Source of the DNA: CAYMUC01 sp964471865
GTDB lineage: Bacteria > Actinomycetota > Acidimicrobiia > Acidimicrobiales > Ilumatobacteraceae
Direction of reading: 5' to 3'
Assembly: GCA_964471865.1 (NCBI GenBank)
Contig: CAYYHU010000041.1
Span: 1 to 15,891 of the forward strand
Length of the DNA stretch: 15,891 bases
Shown here piece by piece: positions 14,890 to 15,891 of this stretch (position 1 is its first letter; each line of letters starts with the position of its first letter). The position numbers were made by a program, and so were the translations under genes. A model generated the notes under the pieces. That model was not told the origin of the DNA. It ran no database searches and saw only the letters and a program-made list of their open reading frames with translations.

Positions 14890-14991
14890 CGCAACCTCGG
14901 CTCTGGTCCGAGATCCCACCCGCCGCCGATTCCCGGTGGTGGCCCCGCCGAGGATCGGCTCCCGACGACATCGTCTGTCACTTCAGGAGCC
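14841..14991 (+). promoter_or_regulatory. Structured leader with competing helices, malic enzyme 5' region
   Basis: Helix A: 14841-14848 with 14853-14860 (8 bp). Helix B: 14853-14863 with 14915-14925 (11 bp), using the same CGGCGGGT strand as A and enclosing a CTCGG/CCGAG hairpin (14896-14912). Helix C: 14925-14939 with 14945-14959 (14 of 15 positions paired, including G-U). Helix D: GGCTCC 14957-14962 with GGAGCC 14986-14991, covering the ribosome binding site and excluded by C. This resembles a riboswitch or attenuator, but I do not recognise a known class, and GC-rich DNA forms such stems easily. Confidence 0.4.
14985..14989 (+). promoter_or_regulatory. Ribosome binding site AGGAG of the malic enzyme
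   Basis: AGGAG lies eight bases before the ATG at 14998 and fixes that start. It is one of few strong Shine-Dalgarno sites in the window and is contained in helix D of the leader. Confidence 0.75.
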
Positions 14992-14997
14992 ATACCG

Positions 14998-15891
14998 ATG
15001 ACCCAGCAACCCACAGTCCCCACCACCCGACCGAGTTCGGGTTACGCGCTCACCATCGTGGTGGAGGTGTGCGGAGCCGACACGATGACGGCTCTCGTGC
15101 GCGCCGTGGGCGCCACCCAGGCCGATCTTCTCGGTGTCACGACCGCGCCTGATGGTGCTCGGACTCTGACTGTGGCCTGTTCGGGAACGAACCAGCAAGA
15201 CGCCGTGCGCGCCGCGGTCGCGACCACCCCCGAGGTCGTCGTGCGCAGCATCAGCGACGCGACTTTCGATCTGCACGAGGGTGGCAAGATCCGTGTCGAG
15301 CCGACTCGCACCGTGGCTGGACCGGCGGAGTTGGCCATGGCGTACACCCCCGGCGTGGGTCGGGTGTCCTCGGCCATCGCGGCCGAACCCGAGTTGTCCT
15401 GGCGCTACACCGGTCGAGCGAACGCGGTCGCGGTGCTCTCTGATGGCACCGCGGTGCTCGGTCTGGGCGATATCGGACCTGAAGGCGCGATGCCGGTGAT
15501 GGAAGGCAAAGCGGTGCTGTTCAAGCAGTTCGGTGGGGTGGATGCCTATCCGGTGTGTGTGCGCACCTCGAGTGTGGAAGAGGTCATCGCCGTGGCCAAG
15601 GCGATCGCGCCGACCTTCGGAGGGATCAACCTCGAAGACATCGCCGCGCCGGCATGTTTCGAGATCGAAGAGCGCCTCCAGGCCGAACTCGACATCCCGG
15701 TGTTCCACGATGATCAGCACGGAACTGCGATCGTCACCCTCGCAGCGCTGGAGAACGCGGCCCGGGTCGTGGGCCGAGATCTCTCGACGCTGTCGGTGGC
15801 GGTGGTCGGAACCGGGGCCGCGGGCGTGGCGTGTGCGAAGTTGCTCGACTTCGTGGGGGTCTCTGACATCATCGGAGTGAATCACTCAAAT
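14998..15891 (+). CDS. ACT-domain malic enzyme, N-terminal part (3' end outside window)
   Basis: Oxidative decarboxylation of malate to pyruvate with NAD(P), linking the citric acid cycle to pyruvate. The reading frame stays open to the window end (298 codons). Residues 16-95 look like an ACT domain (YALTIVVEVCG start), a ligand-binding regulatory module found in many actinobacterial and clostridial malic enzymes. The catalytic domain has AYTPGVG (Y116), EGKAVLFKQFGG (K171), the metal-binding NLEDIAAPACFEIE (E213, D214) and VFHDDQHGTAIV (D238, D239). The NAD(P) motif GTGAAG starts at residue 271. The start is fixed by AGGAG. It is preceded by a long structured leader. Just before the edge the expected Asp-rich cofactor strand reads GVNHSN, which is odd and may be an assembly-end artefact. 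Confidence 0.93.
   Translation, partial: MTQQPTVPTTRPSSGYALTIVVEVCGADTMTALVRAVGATQADLLGVTTAPDGARTLTVACSGTNQQDAVRAAVATTPEVVVRSISDATFDLHEGGKIRVEPTRTVAGPAELAMAYTPGVGRVSSAIAAEPELSWRYTGRANAVAVLSDGTAVLGLGDIGPEGAMPVMEGKAVLFKQFGGVDAYPVCVRTSSVEEVIAVAKAIAPTFGGINLEDIAAPACFEIEERLQAELDIPVFHDDQHGTAIVTLAALENAARVVGRDLSTLSVAVVGTGAAGVACAKLLDFVGVSDIIGVNHSN
15875..15887. repeat. Short palindrome at the window end
   Basis: GAGTGA (15875-15880) and TCACTC (15882-15887) are perfect inverted repeats around one base, within an AT-richer tail unlike the rest of the gene. Confidence 0.7.

Noticed and set aside
1..15891. tRNA, rRNA, CRISPR arrays, insertion sequences, attachment sites.
   Set aside because: I saw no spaced direct repeats, transposase-like protein, or tRNA/rRNA sequence in the window.

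Overview
The window is GC-rich and densely packed with genes on both strands. Most genes start within a few bases of a TANNNT hexamer, so their transcripts are probably leaderless, and GTG starts are common. The gene content fits an actinobacterium: ImuA'/ImuB/DnaE2, a LexA operator of the GAAC-N4-GTTC type, a DUF3039 protein and an Nfu_N-like protein. An uncultured or marine member of Acidimicrobiia is my best guess, but that is inference from gene content and base composition only.

Layout. Positions 1-3580: the end of ribonuclease HII (rnhB), a geranylgeranyl-reductase-type flavoprotein, a convergent acyl-CoA dehydrogenase, and a short Nfu N-domain-like protein divergent from it. Positions 3759-4646: a helix-turn-helix plus cobalamin-binding regulator resembling the photoreceptor CarH. 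Positions 4739-7031: imuA'-imuB, translationally overlapping. Positions 7012-9466: a DinF-type MATE exporter (-), a Nudix hydrolase (+) and a pyridoxamine-phosphate-oxidase-like flavoprotein (-). Positions 9664-12951: dnaE2. Positions 12964-14456 (-): DUF3039 protein, Nudix hydrolase, LysE/RhtB exporter. Positions 14501-14731: an FmdB-type zinc ribbon protein. Positions 14735-14997: a long leader. From 14998 to the window end: an ACT-domain malic enzyme, cut by the window edge.

How the genes work together. ImuA', ImuB and DnaE2 form the SOS-induced mutasome for translesion synthesis in actinobacteria. Here the imuA'-imuB pair and dnaE2 are two transcription units about 2.6 kb apart. Both have a LexA operator inside the promoter spacer. 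The two operator regions share a 20-base pattern that differs only at the central two bases. ImuB looks unusual: the fingers region near its N terminus appears to be missing, and the clamp-binding motif is diverged.

The best candidate for something undescribed is the approximately 260-base leader of the malic enzyme. It contains two pairs of competing helices, one of which would cover the ribosome binding site, and a possible 48-codon leader peptide. All structures were found by eye in GC-rich DNA and need covariation testing.
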